Assembly (NCBI RefSeq): GCF_963677155.1
Contig: NZ_OY781884.1
Coordinates: 2,903,501-2,967,500, forward strand
Reading direction: 5' to 3'
Origin: an uncultured Draconibacterium sp.
GTDB lineage: Bacteria; Bacteroidota; Bacteroidia; Bacteroidales; Prolixibacteraceae
DNA length: 64,000 bases
The position numbers were made by a program, and so were the translations under genes. Below, one piece after another: positions 17,031 through 26,612 of the stretch. The stretch's first letter is position 1; the number at the start of each line of letters is the position of its first letter. A model generated the notes under the pieces. The model searched no databases. It saw nothing but the letters and a program-made list of their open reading frames with translations, and was not told the DNA's origin.

Positions 17031-19439
17031 TCATTGTTTTACTGTCTTTTGTAATTTAATTCTGCCAGCCAGGCGCGTTGCAAAAGTTGCAAAAGCAACT
17101 ACCGACACCGATGAAATTGGCATTAGAATAGCAGCTATTACAGGCGAAAGATTTCCGCTAAGGGCAAAAGTAATTCCAACGATATTGTAACAGAAGGAAA
17201 TGAGGAAGCTAAGTTTTACAATGTTCAGCGAGGTTTTTGTGAAGCGGATAAAATTAGCTAGCTGACTAAATTGTTCGGCTTCTAAAACGGCATCGCTGGC
17301 TGGAGAGAAGTGGTAAACTTTATCCGCAATCGTCAGGGCCACATCGCTTTGCATCAATGCGCCGGCATCGTTTAATCCATCGCCGGTCATAAGCACGGTA
17401 TTTCCTTTGTTTTGTCGCGATTTTATAAAGGCTGCTTTATCTCCGGGTTTCTGATTGAAAAGCATGTGCTCTCTATCAAAAAATGACGAGAGGTTTTCGG
17501 CTTCGGCATCGTTATCGCCAGAAATAAGAAATAGGCTAAAACGTTGTTTCAATGAGCTTAATACGTTTTTGAAACCCGCGCGGTATTGGTTGCTAATGGT
17601 AAAATATCCTTTCAGTTCTCCTTCGATAGCTACATAAACCACCGATGTTTTTTTCTTTTTCGGGGAAGGTGTATTTGTTACGTATTCTTCCGATCCAATT
17701 CGCAGATTCAGGTTGTTTGCTTTCCCAAAAATTCCACGTCCGGCCACTTCAACAAAGTGTTCCGGGTTGTGGTATGATGATCCGTTGAACGATTGCGAAA
17801 GTGCTGTACTCAGCGGATGAGTCGATTGACGCGTAAGCGAAAAAACAGCTTCTTTTTCCGATTCTGAAAGTTCGGTACCCGAATAAATCACCTTGTTTTG
17901 GTTGGGCTGCGTTAAAGTGCCGGTTTTATCAAAAACAATGTTGTTAATGTGCGAAAGTTTTTCAATTACATCGGTGTTTTTGATGTAAAGCCCCCGCTTG
18001 CCAAAAATACGCATGGTGTTGCCAAAAGTAAACGGAATGGAAAGTGCTAATGCACACGGACAAGCCACAATTAATACCGCTGTAAAAACAAAAATGGCCG
18101 TATGATATTCACCTTTGATGGCCCAAAAAGTAAAGCCCAGGATGGCAACGGCAATAACAATTAAAGTAAAGTATTGGCTAATTCGGTCGGACAAAGTTTT
18201 TAGTGAGTCGCTGGGCTTTTCGTACGATTTATCCTGGTTCCAGAGTTTGGTGAGGTGACTTTGGTTCACCTCCTTTTTCACTTTAATGCGAATAATCCCG
18301 CCCATTTGGCGTCCACCCGCATAAATGAAATCGCCGGGCTTTTTAACAATCGGTGTCGACTCGCCGGTAACAAAACTGTAATCAATTCGGCCTTCACCGT
18401 CAACGAGTTCTGAATCTGCCGGAACAAGCTCTTTGTTGCGGATAATCAACTCATCATCTACTTCGATCTTCTCAATCAGAATGCTTTCTTCAATTTGTTT
18501 ATTGATCTTGGTAACCGCAATCGGAAAATATGATTTGTAATTCCGGTCGAACGAAAGCGCTTCGTAGGTTTTGCTTTGGTACCATTTGCCTACCAGCAGA
18601 AAAAAGATGAGACCCGATAAACTGTCGCTATAACCAGGATTGCCGGTAAAAATTACCTCGTAGCTGGTTACCAGGAAGAGCACAATTATTCCCAGCGCAA
18701 TAGGCAAATCGATGCTTATGTTCTTTTTCAGCAGGTTTTTAATAGCCGAAATATAATAGTCGCTGCCACTGTAAAATACTACCGGAATGACCAGAATATA
18801 ACTAAGAATACTAAATAGCGATTGTAATTTGTCGCTCAGCGGTTCGCCGTTAAAATAAGCAGGCAAACTGTAGGTCATTACATTAATAAACACGAAGCCT
18901 GCAACGCCAATTTTATACAGAAGTTTTTTGTAGGATTTATCTTCCTTTTTGTCGCTTAAACTTTGCGACAGGTCGGGGATGTAATGAATGGATGCCAGCA
19001 GTTCTACAAGCTGTCGAAGCGAGATTTTCTTTTCATCGAAAGTAATGTCAACCTCTTTTCGGGTAAAATTAACAAAGGAATGGCGGATGCCGTTGTGCAG
19101 TTTCTGAAGGTGCTCGAGCAACCAAATGCACGAAGCGCAGTGGATAACCGGCACATAAAATTTCACTTTCGAGATGCTACCTTCGGAAAACGAGATCAGT
19201 TTTTCCTTTACCTCATCGTTATCTAGAAAAGCATATTTATTGCCGAATTCGGTGGTGGCTTCCACCTTTATTCCCGGTGTTTCTTCCAGGTTGTAGTAAT
19301 TGTAAAGTTTGTTTTCGTTCAGGAGCTGATAAACCGTTTTACAACCGTTGCAACAAAAATTTAGCTCGTTCCAAACCACTGGATTATTCCCACAATCGGC
19401 GCCACAATGTACACAGTTATTTTCCTCCTTTTTCCCCAT
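17031..19439 (-). CDS. ccoI: Copper-translocating P1B-type ATPase for cbb3 oxidase assembly (CcoI/FixI)
   Basis: 802-aa heavy-metal P-type ATPase. The N-terminus carries a Cys-rich segment (C9, C12, C16, C29, C30, C33) typical of the CcoI type, then an HMA domain with CASC (101-104). Downstream come the membrane CPC motif (VACPCALALS), the phosphorylation site DKTGTLT and GDGLNDAGAL. Known CcoI proteins export Cu needed for the CuB site of cbb3 oxidase. Position at the end of the cco gene run supports this over general copper resistance. Confidence 0.92.
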   Translation of the reverse strand: MGKKEENNCVHCGADCGNNPVVWNELNFCCNGCKTVYQLLNENKLYNYYNLEETPGIKVEATTEFGNKYAFLDNDEVKEKLISFSEGSISKVKFYVPVIHCASCIWLLEHLQKLHNGIRHSFVNFTRKEVDITFDEKKISLRQLVELLASIHYIPDLSQSLSDKKEDKSYKKLLYKIGVAGFVFINVMTYSLPAYFNGEPLSDKLQSLFSILSYILVIPVVFYSGSDYYISAIKNLLKKNISIDLPIALGIIVLFLVTSYEVIFTGNPGYSDSLSGLIFFLLVGKWYQSKTYEALSFDRNYKSYFPIAVTKINKQIEESILIEKIEVDDELIIRNKELVPADSELVDGEGRIDYSFVTGESTPIVKKPGDFIYAGGRQMGGIIRIKVKKEVNQSHLTKLWNQDKSYEKPSDSLKTLSDRISQYFTLIVIAVAILGFTFWAIKGEYHTAIFVFTAVLIVACPCALALSIPFTFGNTMRIFGKRGLYIKNTDVIEKLSHINNIVFDKTGTLTQPNQNKVIYSGTELSESEKEAVFSLTRQSTHPLSTALSQSFNGSSYHNPEHFVEVAGRGIFGKANNLNLRIGSEEYVTNTPSPKKKKTSVVYVAIEGELKGYFTISNQYRAGFKNVLSSLKQRFSLFLISGDNDAEAENLSSFFDREHMLFNQKPGDKAAFIKSRQNKGNTVLMTGDGLNDAGALMQSDVALTIADKVYHFSPASDAVLEAEQFSQLANFIRFTKTSLNIVKLSFLISFCYNIVGITFALSGNLSPVIAAILMPISSVSVVAFATFATRLAGRIKLQKTVKQ

Positions 19440-19459
19440 TTCACAAGGTCTGTTTTCTG

Positions 19460-20221
19460 CTAATCCACTTTACAACAATCTCCTTTAGTCTCGGTATGCA
19501 TTTGCGCACTTTCTTTTTCCAGACTTTTTTCAAATTTCTGCTCAATTTTTTGTTTTGGCGGACTTAAATAGGGGATGCCCAAACTTAATCCCCGCAACAC
19601 AAACAAAATTCCAACAACCACAACCAGTACAGGAATTAGCTTGTTGATCTTCTTGCGTACCGCTAAGCTCATTGCGTTTCCTGCCAGTGAAATAGCCAGT
19701 AACATCGGAATTGTTCCCAAGCCAAAAAGGATCATATACAGTGAACCTTCGGCAACACCACCTGTGCCAATGGCTCCGGCAATAGCCATATAAACCAATC
19801 CACAAGGAAGCAGACCATTTAGCATGCCAATAAAAAACAGACTTTGAAAGGAACGGATGGAGAACATTTCACCAATTTTCTTTTTCAGTTTTCCCACTGC
19901 CGAAAACCAGCTTTTATCCATTTTGTACTGGTTTTTAAAGAGTTTTGGGAATAGCACAGAGATGATCATCAGCGCTCCCATAATCACCGAAACTTTTTGC
20001 TGAAAACCGATGAGTTGAAGTCCTTGTCCGAGAAGCCCAAAAATAGCTCCCATAATCCCGTAGGTTATTGTGCGCCCCAGATTGTATAACGTTCCTCCAA
20101 ATATTTTTTGAGGTATAGTATTTCCGTGAAGTGGCAATGCAATTGCAATAGGTCCACACATTCCGGCACAGTGAAAACTGCCCATTAGTCCTAAAATAAG
20201 TGCTGAAATAAAAATTGTCAT
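19460..20221 (-). CDS. SafE/TauE-like (DsbD/UreH-type) membrane protein of the cco cluster
   Basis: 253 aa, six or more membrane helices. The first helix contains GLMGSFHCAGMCGPIA, the CxxxC-bearing motif of the UreH/SafE-like family often found between ccoH and ccoI. A C-terminal tail ends with DCCKVD, a possible metal ligand. Its exact role is not settled; in this position it is thought to help copper handling for cbb3 maturation. It overlaps no neighbour and is 20 bases upstream of ccoI. Confidence 0.85.
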   Translation of the reverse strand: MTIFISALILGLMGSFHCAGMCGPIAIALPLHGNTIPQKIFGGTLYNLGRTITYGIMGAIFGLLGQGLQLIGFQQKVSVIMGALMIISVLFPKLFKNQYKMDKSWFSAVGKLKKKIGEMFSIRSFQSLFFIGMLNGLLPCGLVYMAIAGAIGTGGVAEGSLYMILFGLGTIPMLLAISLAGNAMSLAVRKKINKLIPVLVVVVGILFVLRGLSLGIPYLSPPKQKIEQKFEKSLEKESAQMHTETKGDCCKVD

Positions 20222-20270
20222 GATATTATAAATCGAACAAAAGGTTGATATTTTTTTAAAGATAGTGAAT

Positions 20271-20711
20271 TTACTGAATACTTACAGGGCGGTCAACTTC
20301 ATAGCGTAAACCGTTGGTGTACCACGTAAATTTCAAAATATATCTGCCGGTTATCAATTCGGTTTTTGGGAATTTGATCGATCTGTTTCCCGTCAAAATT
20401 TCGTGCCTGATGTCTTTTGTATAATCCGAGGGGCGATATAATTGCATATTGCCTGAATCGATTTTTGTTGCCAGATCATTCTCGATAGTTACTACCATTG
20501 CCTCGTTGTTTAGGTTCACATCAAATGACCGGGCAAATGGTTTCGATCGGGCATTTACATTCATCTGTTCGGAATAGTCAACACCTTTTTCGTAATAATC
20601 TTTATGCACCAGGTTTACCGGTTGGCGCACTGCAAATACAATAAAAACAGCTGATCCGGCTAAAAACAACGCCAGAAAAAGAAATATCCCTGTACCCCAA
20701 TTAAACTTCAT
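20271..20711 (-). CDS. ccoH: FixH/CcoH-family cbb3 oxidase assembly protein
   Basis: 146 aa: one N-terminal membrane helix (about 7-28) and a periplasmic beta-rich domain. The post-helix segment NLVHKDYYEKGVDYSEQMN is the FixH hallmark. CcoH stays associated with the cbb3 complex and is needed for its stability. Lies between ccoG and the SafE-like gene. Confidence 0.9.
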   Translation of the reverse strand: MKFNWGTGIFLFLALFLAGSAVFIVFAVRQPVNLVHKDYYEKGVDYSEQMNVNARSKPFARSFDVNLNNEAMVVTIENDLATKIDSGNMQLYRPSDYTKDIRHEILTGNRSIKFPKTELITGRYILKFTWYTNGLRYEVDRPVSIQ

Positions 20712-20747
20712 TTGTTTTTCCTATTTATTATTTCTGTTTCTTTTTTC

Positions 20748-20821
20748 CTGTCATTTCGACGAAGAATGAGGAGCAATCTATTGCCTTAGAGCCAACATTC
20801 TCACTTTGTTCGAAATGACAG
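20748..20821. repeat. REP-like palindromic element
   Basis: A 12-bp perfect inverted repeat (CTGTCATTTCGA at 20748-20759, reverse complement at 20810-20821) encloses a weaker inner palindrome. It lies between ccoG and ccoH. Related elements starting GTCAT are at 34005, 37998 and 48659. Confidence 0.7.
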
Positions 20822-20864
20822 TGCTTTTTTACTTTTCTATTGAAAACTGCGACTGTCCACTTTC

Positions 20865-22226
20865 TCAAGGCCCAACAAAACTGGCTTTATAAGTCTCAAT
20901 TAATTCATTATTGCTGAAGACGCCAAATTCAACTTCTGTTTTGTCGCTCGTAACTTCGCTTTTTGGCAAGAAAAGAATAAATGTTGATTCGTACATATCC
21001 TGATCCTTCAGAATTATCTTATTTCCGGCCATTTGAATTTTGCCATTATGAGAGATAACACGCAATTCAAGCGGAAGTTCGTCGTGTGTTTTATTTACTA
21101 TTTTAATGTTGTAAACGTTCGATAAAGTAGAATCCTGTTCCTGGTAAAGCAAACCCGGTGAGCGTAAAATAGTTGTTTCCAGTACCGGCCTCGTAAACAG
21201 TGTGTATACAAAAAACGAGAAGATAAGCAGCAGCACAACCGAATAAGCGCGATTACGCGTATTCCATATTGAATTTTGCTGACCTTTTATTTGGGCCTCC
21301 GAGGCGTAGCGAATTAAACCCGGAGGTTTGCCGGTAACATGCATAATTTTGTTACACTGGTCGATACAGGCGGTGCAGTTGATACATTCAAGCTGCGAGC
21401 CGTTGCGGATATCAATTCCGGTTGGGCACACAGAAATACACTGTTTACAATCGGTACAATCTCCATCGCTGTGTCCGCCGCGCGGTTCACCACGTACATA
21501 ATCGTAAGTAACGGCAATCGATTTCGAGTCGAGCAAAACGCCCTGCATACGTCCGTAAGGGCAGACCATTGTACAAATTTGTTCGCGGAAAAACGAATAC
21601 ACCCAATAAAAAAAAGCCGATACAAGTAACATCACCAAAAAACCGGAAAGGTTTTGGCGGATCGGCTCTTGTATCATTTCAAGCCAACGATCGCTGCCAA
21701 TAAACCACATCAGAAAAACATTGGTCATGGCAATTGAAATGAGAATGAAAATTCCGTGTTTCAGTGTTTTTTTAACGATTTTTTTTGTGTTCCACGGACT
21801 GTTATCTAGTTTGTGGCGCTCGCGGTAATCACCTTCAATTAAGTATTCAATTTTGCGAAATACCATTTCCAGAAATATGGTTTGCGGACAAGTCCATCCG
21901 CACCATAATCGACCAAAGGTTACTGTAAACAATACCACAAAAAGAACAAACGACAGCATTAATAGTGCCAGGATAAAAGTATCCTGCGCCCAAAATATGG
22001 CTCCGAAAATGATAAATTTCCGGTGGGCAATATCGAGTAAAATCAGTGGATGGCCATTTATCCGAATAAATGGTACACCAATCCAAAACAACAATAGAAA
22101 ATAGCTAACGATGGTTCGTCGGTTAAACCATTTTCCCGAAGGCTTTTTGGCATATATCCATTTGCGTCCTCCCCGCTCGTCCCAGTTAATGGGGTAGTCT
22201 CTGAAGTCGAGTTCTTGATTTGCCAT
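20865..22226 (-). CDS. ccoG: Cytochrome c oxidase accessory protein CcoG (FixG/RdxA)
   Basis: 453-aa membrane ferredoxin, thought to reduce Cu(II) for delivery to cbb3 oxidase. It has about five membrane helices, a polyferredoxin region with two 4Fe-4S motifs (CTDCKQCISVCPTG and CINCTACIDQCN), further Cys such as CGWTCPQ, and a C-terminal Ig-like FixG domain from about residue 340. I chose the ATG at 22226 (MANQELDFRDYP); the frame is open to 22271, but that part would have no conserved sequence. It follows ccoP after 67 bases. Confidence 0.93.
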   Translation of the reverse strand: MANQELDFRDYPINWDERGGRKWIYAKKPSGKWFNRRTIVSYFLLLFWIGVPFIRINGHPLILLDIAHRKFIIFGAIFWAQDTFILALLMLSFVLFVVLFTVTFGRLWCGWTCPQTIFLEMVFRKIEYLIEGDYRERHKLDNSPWNTKKIVKKTLKHGIFILISIAMTNVFLMWFIGSDRWLEMIQEPIRQNLSGFLVMLLVSAFFYWVYSFFREQICTMVCPYGRMQGVLLDSKSIAVTYDYVRGEPRGGHSDGDCTDCKQCISVCPTGIDIRNGSQLECINCTACIDQCNKIMHVTGKPPGLIRYASEAQIKGQQNSIWNTRNRAYSVVLLLIFSFFVYTLFTRPVLETTILRSPGLLYQEQDSTLSNVYNIKIVNKTHDELPLELRVISHNGKIQMAGNKIILKDQDMYESTFILFLPKSEVTSDKTEVEFGVFSNNELIETYKASFVGP

Positions 22227-22293
22227 ATGTTCAATTTGTAGGTAAAAAAGATGGGAAACAATGTTCCCCAACTCTTTTTATAGAATTTTTCTT

Positions 22294-22866
22294 TTACTCA
22301 CATTTTTCTCCTTGCGGATCTTTGGCATTGGCCGGATTTGTTCCTCTGAGCGACATGATATAGCTGGCCACTTTTTGGATTTTTTCATCGCTCATCTGTG
22401 TTTTATAAGCGGTCATTCCTTTTGCCGGGACACCATTTTTAATGGTGTTGAAAGCACTCTCAAAATCACATCCGTGTAGCGTGTAATCATCCGTCAGGTT
22501 CGGGCCAATTGCATTTCCTTCTCCGTTCATACCGTGGCAGGCCATACAAGCTAAATCAGTGTAAATTTGCTTTCCTTCAGCAAGTGATTTTTCATCGGTA
22601 AAAGCAACAAGGTCGTCAGCCGAGAGCGACGCGATCTGGTATTTTGCATCGTGTTTCATTGATTTTTGTGCATATTCTTCATCCTGCGTGTTGCCTTCTT
22701 TTAACCAGAAATAATAGGCTCCGTAGATAATCGACCAGCCAATGGTGATATAGAATAACATCATAATCCATCGTGGTGGCGGATTATCCAACTCCTTAAT
22801 ACCATCGTAGTCGTGGTCCATCAGGTGTTCATCCTGCTCCAGTATCTGTTTGTTTTTATCTGACAT
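22294..22866 (-). CDS. ccoP: cbb3 oxidase subunit CcoP with a single heme c domain
   Basis: 190 aa. N-terminal CcoP region with DNPPPRWIMMLFYITIGWSI (helix anchor), then one cytochrome c domain with heme motif CMACH (C107, C110, H111) and a distal Met region (AKGMTAYKTQ). Canonical CcoP is about 300 aa with two hemes; this one has only one. A very similar heme domain is fused to the end of the ccoNO gene in the same operon, so the usual heme count is kept. See findings. Confidence 0.92.
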   Translation of the reverse strand: MSDKNKQILEQDEHLMDHDYDGIKELDNPPPRWIMMLFYITIGWSIIYGAYYFWLKEGNTQDEEYAQKSMKHDAKYQIASLSADDLVAFTDEKSLAEGKQIYTDLACMACHGMNGEGNAIGPNLTDDYTLHGCDFESAFNTIKNGVPAKGMTAYKTQMSDEKIQKVASYIMSLRGTNPANAKDPQGEKCE

Positions 22867-22877
22867 AGTTGTATTTT

Positions 22878-23066
22878 TTAAGTATTGATATCGTTAGAAT
22901 CACCATCCATTAGAATTGAATTCTTTATATCTTCCATTTCCTGGTTTGGAATTCGCATGGTGCGAATAAAGATTACGATAAAGAGTAGTACAAAAATGAG
23001 TAATCCGATAATGTAGAAAATCTGGATTCCTTCGATACTTGTTAATAGATTACTTACGATCTTCAT
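22878..23066 (-). CDS. ccoQ: CcoQ-like small cbb3 oxidase subunit
   Basis: 62 aa, one membrane helix (about 16-36) and an acidic tail. It lies between ccoNO and ccoP with 1-2 base spacing upstream, which is the normal place of CcoQ, a small protein that stabilises CcoP binding. Sequence similarity in this family is weak, so position and topology carry the call. Confidence 0.75.
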   Translation of the reverse strand: MKIVSNLLTSIEGIQIFYIIGLLIFVLLFIVIFIRTMRIPNQEMEDIKNSILMDGDSNDINT

Positions 23067-23067
23067 A

Positions 23068-25527
23068 TTACTTATTTTGTAGAGTTGTTAAAACGTAACT
23101 AGTTAGCTGCGTTATCTGCTTTTCGGAATATTGCGTTTTATACGGCACCATTCCTTTTGCTACATTTCCTTCTGAAATAGAATGGAAAACCTCTGCTGGA
23201 GAATTTCCGTGTAGCCATTCATCGTCAACCAGGCTTGGGAAAGTTGCAATTCCCTTGCCATCCGGGCCATGACAAACGACACAGGTTGTTTGGAATATTT
23301 TCTCGGCTGCTGCCAGATCTTCAGGACTATCTAAAAGTGTAACTTCTTTTAATGCAGTGGTATCGCTTGCCGAGTTTTGTTGTGTATTCGGAGTATCCGA
23401 TTCTCCTGCAATATCTTTACCTAGTTTGTGCATGTAGGCAATTAATGCAACGATCTGCTTTTTTGCGTCCGTTTCAATTCCCGATGCTTTTAAATCGGCA
23501 ACAATTCCTTCTGCTTGTTCCAGATAATCGTCAACGGCTTTTTCGTCGTATCCTTCAGGGTAAGGAACGCCCAGTGTTTGCATAGCCCTGATCTTTTTCG
23601 GTGTTTGCGATAGATCGGTGTTTTTAACCGCCAGCCATGCATAATTCGGCATTATCGATTGTTCGTTCATTTTTTGCGGATCCATAAAATGGTTGTAGTG
23701 CCATGCTGCATTTTTATACATAGGCCCGCCAACTACTCCGGCGCGTGCCAAATCGGGGCCGGTACGTTTCGATCCCCATTGGAACGGATGGTCATAAACG
23801 AACTCACCAATTTTTGAATACTCGCCATAGCGATCGGTTTCCCAGCGGAATGGACGAACCATTTGCGAGTGACATACATAACAACCTTCTTTTACATACA
23901 GGTCGCGCCCCTCCAGCTCAAGTGGCGTATAGGGTTTCACCGAGTCTATGGTTGGTACGTTCGATTTTATAAATATCATCGGAATAATCTCTACTGCTCC
24001 ACCAATAGCCAGTGCAATAAATACCAGGATAGAGAAACGAACACCTCTTCTTTCCATCCATCGGTGAACGGTTTCTTTCATCGGGTTGCGAGCTCCGGCC
24101 AATACAAGGGCAGGTGCTTCGGCAGCTTCGTCGTTAACAAAACTTCCGGCAGCCATTGTTTTTGCCAGGTTGAATACCATAATAAGGAATCCAACAAGGA
24201 ATAAAATTCCTGAAAAAATACGAGCGATGTACATTGGTATCAACTGCGTTACTGTTTCAAGGAAGTTTGGATACTGAAGGAAACCTTCGTCGGTGAAGTT
24301 TCTCCACATCAACCATTGAGTAACAGCTGCCCAGTAAAGCGGGATGGCATAAATTAAAATTGCCAGTGTTGACAACCAGAAGTGTGTATTGGCTAATTTC
24401 TCGGAGAATAGTTTTGTTTTAAACAGTTTTGGTACCAACCAGTAAAGCATCCCAAATACAAGACCGCCGTTCCAGCCCATACCGCCAATGTGTACGTGAG
24501 CAATAGTCCAGTCGGTAAAGTGGGTAATTTGGTTTACTGATTTCAGCGACATCATTGGCCCCTCGAAAGTAGACATACCGTAAGCCGTAACAGCCACCAC
24601 CATAAATTTCAGTGCAGCACTGTCGCGAACGCGATCCCAGGCACCACGTAGAGTAAGCAAACCGTTTATCATACCACCCCAACTTGGGGCAATCAGCATT
24701 ATCGAAAATGTTACACCTAAAGCTTGTGCCCAATCGGGTAAAGCCTGATACAGCAAATGGTGTGGTCCGGCCCACATGTACAAAAATATAAGCGACCAAA
24801 AGTGAATGATCGACAGTTTATACGAGTAAATAGGGCGGTTAGCCGCTTTGGGGAGGTAATAATACATTAAGCCCAAAAACGGAGTTGTAAGGAAAAATGC
24901 GACGGCATTGTGCCCGTACCACCATTGTACTACTGCATCTTGTGCACCGGCATAAATGGAATAACTTTTAAACAGCGATATGGGCAGTTCGAAAGAGTTT
25001 ACCACGTGCAACATGGCTACGCCAAGAAAGGTAGCCAGGTACCACCAAATAGCTGCATAAATGTGCTGAACACGGCGAACAACAATTGTTCCGATCATGT
25101 TCCATCCAAAAACCACCCAAATTATGGCAATCAAAATATCAATTGGCCACTCCAGTTCGGCGTATTCTTTCGAGGTGGTAATTCCTGCCAGCAAGGTAAC
25201 GGCTGCCAGAACAATTATGGTTTGCCAGCCCCAAAAGTGAATCTTACTTAAGGTGTCGCTAAACATTCTGGTTTTAAGCAATTTCTGCATAGAGTAATAC
25301 ACCCCCGCAAAAATGGCGTTTCCTACAAATGCAAAAATAATAGCATTGGTATGCAGTGGTCTCACCCTTCCGAAAGTGGTAAATTCGAGACCAAAGTTGA
25401 ATACAGGGAAGGCTAGCTGCGCCGCAGCAAGAATGCCTACCAGTACGCCAACAACACCCCAAACCAGTGTAGCCAGAATAAACAACTTAACTATTTTGTT
25501 GTCGTAATTAAATTTTTGATTTTCCAT
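23068..25527 (-). CDS. ccoN: Fused CcoN-CcoO cbb3 oxidase subunit with an extra C-terminal cytochrome c domain
   Basis: 819 aa. Residues about 1-480 are CcoN, the catalytic heme b/b3-CuB subunit, with HTNAIIFAF, YGHNAVAFF, AGPHHLLYQ and AHVHIGGMGWNGG histidines. Residues about 500-700 are CcoO, with heme motif CYVCH followed by QMVRPFRWETDRYG. A third module at the C-terminus carries CVVCH (about residue 750) and VAKGMVPYKTQ, closely resembling the CcoP heme domain. N-O fusion is known in Bacteroidetes. The enzyme is a proton-pumping, high-affinity O2 reductase. Confidence 0.95.
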   Translation of the reverse strand: MENQKFNYDNKIVKLFILATLVWGVVGVLVGILAAAQLAFPVFNFGLEFTTFGRVRPLHTNAIIFAFVGNAIFAGVYYSMQKLLKTRMFSDTLSKIHFWGWQTIIVLAAVTLLAGITTSKEYAELEWPIDILIAIIWVVFGWNMIGTIVVRRVQHIYAAIWWYLATFLGVAMLHVVNSFELPISLFKSYSIYAGAQDAVVQWWYGHNAVAFFLTTPFLGLMYYYLPKAANRPIYSYKLSIIHFWSLIFLYMWAGPHHLLYQALPDWAQALGVTFSIMLIAPSWGGMINGLLTLRGAWDRVRDSAALKFMVVAVTAYGMSTFEGPMMSLKSVNQITHFTDWTIAHVHIGGMGWNGGLVFGMLYWLVPKLFKTKLFSEKLANTHFWLSTLAILIYAIPLYWAAVTQWLMWRNFTDEGFLQYPNFLETVTQLIPMYIARIFSGILFLVGFLIMVFNLAKTMAAGSFVNDEAAEAPALVLAGARNPMKETVHRWMERRGVRFSILVFIALAIGGAVEIIPMIFIKSNVPTIDSVKPYTPLELEGRDLYVKEGCYVCHSQMVRPFRWETDRYGEYSKIGEFVYDHPFQWGSKRTGPDLARAGVVGGPMYKNAAWHYNHFMDPQKMNEQSIMPNYAWLAVKNTDLSQTPKKIRAMQTLGVPYPEGYDEKAVDDYLEQAEGIVADLKASGIETDAKKQIVALIAYMHKLGKDIAGESDTPNTQQNSASDTTALKEVTLLDSPEDLAAAEKIFQTTCVVCHGPDGKGIATFPSLVDDEWLHGNSPAEVFHSISEGNVAKGMVPYKTQYSEKQITQLTSYVLTTLQNK

Positions 25528-25538
25528 GAGTTGGATAA

Positions 25539-25730
25539 TTATTTTTTATTATTCTTTTTTTCTTCATTGGTTTCAGATTCCGATTCCACATCGTCGTCGT
25601 CAAAAAGTATCCGCATCGATGGAGTTTCGCTATCATCGTACTGCCCCGATCGAACCGACCAGATAAATGCGCCCAGAAAAATGAGTGCTACCAGTAAACT
25701 TACTCCTATAAGCAGATAAAAAATGTTCAT
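25539..25730 (-). CDS. ccoS: CcoS, cbb3 oxidase maturation protein
   Basis: 63 aa. One N-terminal helix followed by FIWSVRSGQYDDSETPSMRI, the CcoS signature (W-x3-SGQ-YDD). CcoS is needed for cofactor insertion into cbb3 oxidase. Unusually it precedes ccoN, directly abutting the stop of the cytochrome c gene (1-base spacing). Confidence 0.9.
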   Translation of the reverse strand: MNIFYLLIGVSLLVALIFLGAFIWSVRSGQYDDSETPSMRILFDDDDVESESETNEEKKNNKK

Positions 25731-26606
25731 TTATTGTTTTTTGCCGGCTCTGCTAATTTTAAAAATCTGAAATACAACATAGCCAATTGTTCCCCATGCA
25801 CCTAAAACAGCTGCCAGATATGACAACAACAGCCAAACTTGTATATTTTCGTTTGTCGACCAAAGCACTTCTTTATGTATCAGTTTAGGTGTTGGTTTTG
25901 GCTGGCCTACTTTTGCAGCGTCGAGCACAACATTTTCGTTAATAAAACCTTCGCCAAGGTCGATAACCAGCGTTACCATTCCCTTTTCGTCACCAATCAG
26001 GCTCTCAGGAATATGGTATTCTGCACGTCCTTCTTTATTAGTTAGAACCTGTCCGATGGGAAGTGTACCAAAAGCTTTTTTAGCTCCAATTGAAATTGGT
26101 GCTTCAGCCAGTACCACATAATTACTGTCTTTATCCTGGTACTCGGCGAATACTTCTACCTGGTGTTGTTCTTCATTTACCGAAGCCAAAATCTTAGCTT
26201 TTTTAGGTGGTTCTTCTACCAATACCGGTTCGTTTCCCGGATTGAAGTTGCGGATGTAGTTTACCAAACGCCAGCGGTCGTCTTCCGAAATGGTGGTTTC
26301 GAACTGTGGCATACCACCGCGGCCGTGCGTAATTTTATAGAATAACTCGCCGTCGGTGTTGGCTTGCATTACTTCGCTGGCAAAATCGGGTGGGGGAGGC
26401 ACTAATGGCAATCCGTTATTTTTGCCCGGATCTCCGTGACACGATTTACAGTCGCGCAAGTATATTTCTTTTCCTTTTTTTACGTTGTCGAGATTATATT
26501 CCGATGGATTCTGAACGCTTTTCTGGTCTTCAGGAACCAACCACTCCTGAGCCATTCCCTGCTGTGCAAGAAAAAATAATGCTACAAATAATAATTTGAT
26601 CTTCAT
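25731..26606 (-). CDS. Membrane-anchored monoheme cytochrome c
   Basis: 291 aa with a signal peptide (cleavage near AQQGMAQ, residue 20), a heme motif CKSCH (C53, C56, H57), a middle beta-rich domain (about 140-240) and a C-terminal membrane helix (about 258-282). It lies between nrfD-like and ccoS genes, so it can take electrons from the upstream quinol module and pass them to the oxidases. The extra domain after the heme domain is unusual; its role is unknown. Confidence 0.85.
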   Translation of the reverse strand: MKIKLLFVALFFLAQQGMAQEWLVPEDQKSVQNPSEYNLDNVKKGKEIYLRDCKSCHGDPGKNNGLPLVPPPPDFASEVMQANTDGELFYKITHGRGGMPQFETTISEDDRWRLVNYIRNFNPGNEPVLVEEPPKKAKILASVNEEQHQVEVFAEYQDKDSNYVVLAEAPISIGAKKAFGTLPIGQVLTNKEGRAEYHIPESLIGDEKGMVTLVIDLGEGFINENVVLDAAKVGQPKPTPKLIHKEVLWSTNENIQVWLLLSYLAAVLGAWGTIGYVVFQIFKISRAGKKQ

Positions 26607-26612
26607 GTTCGT

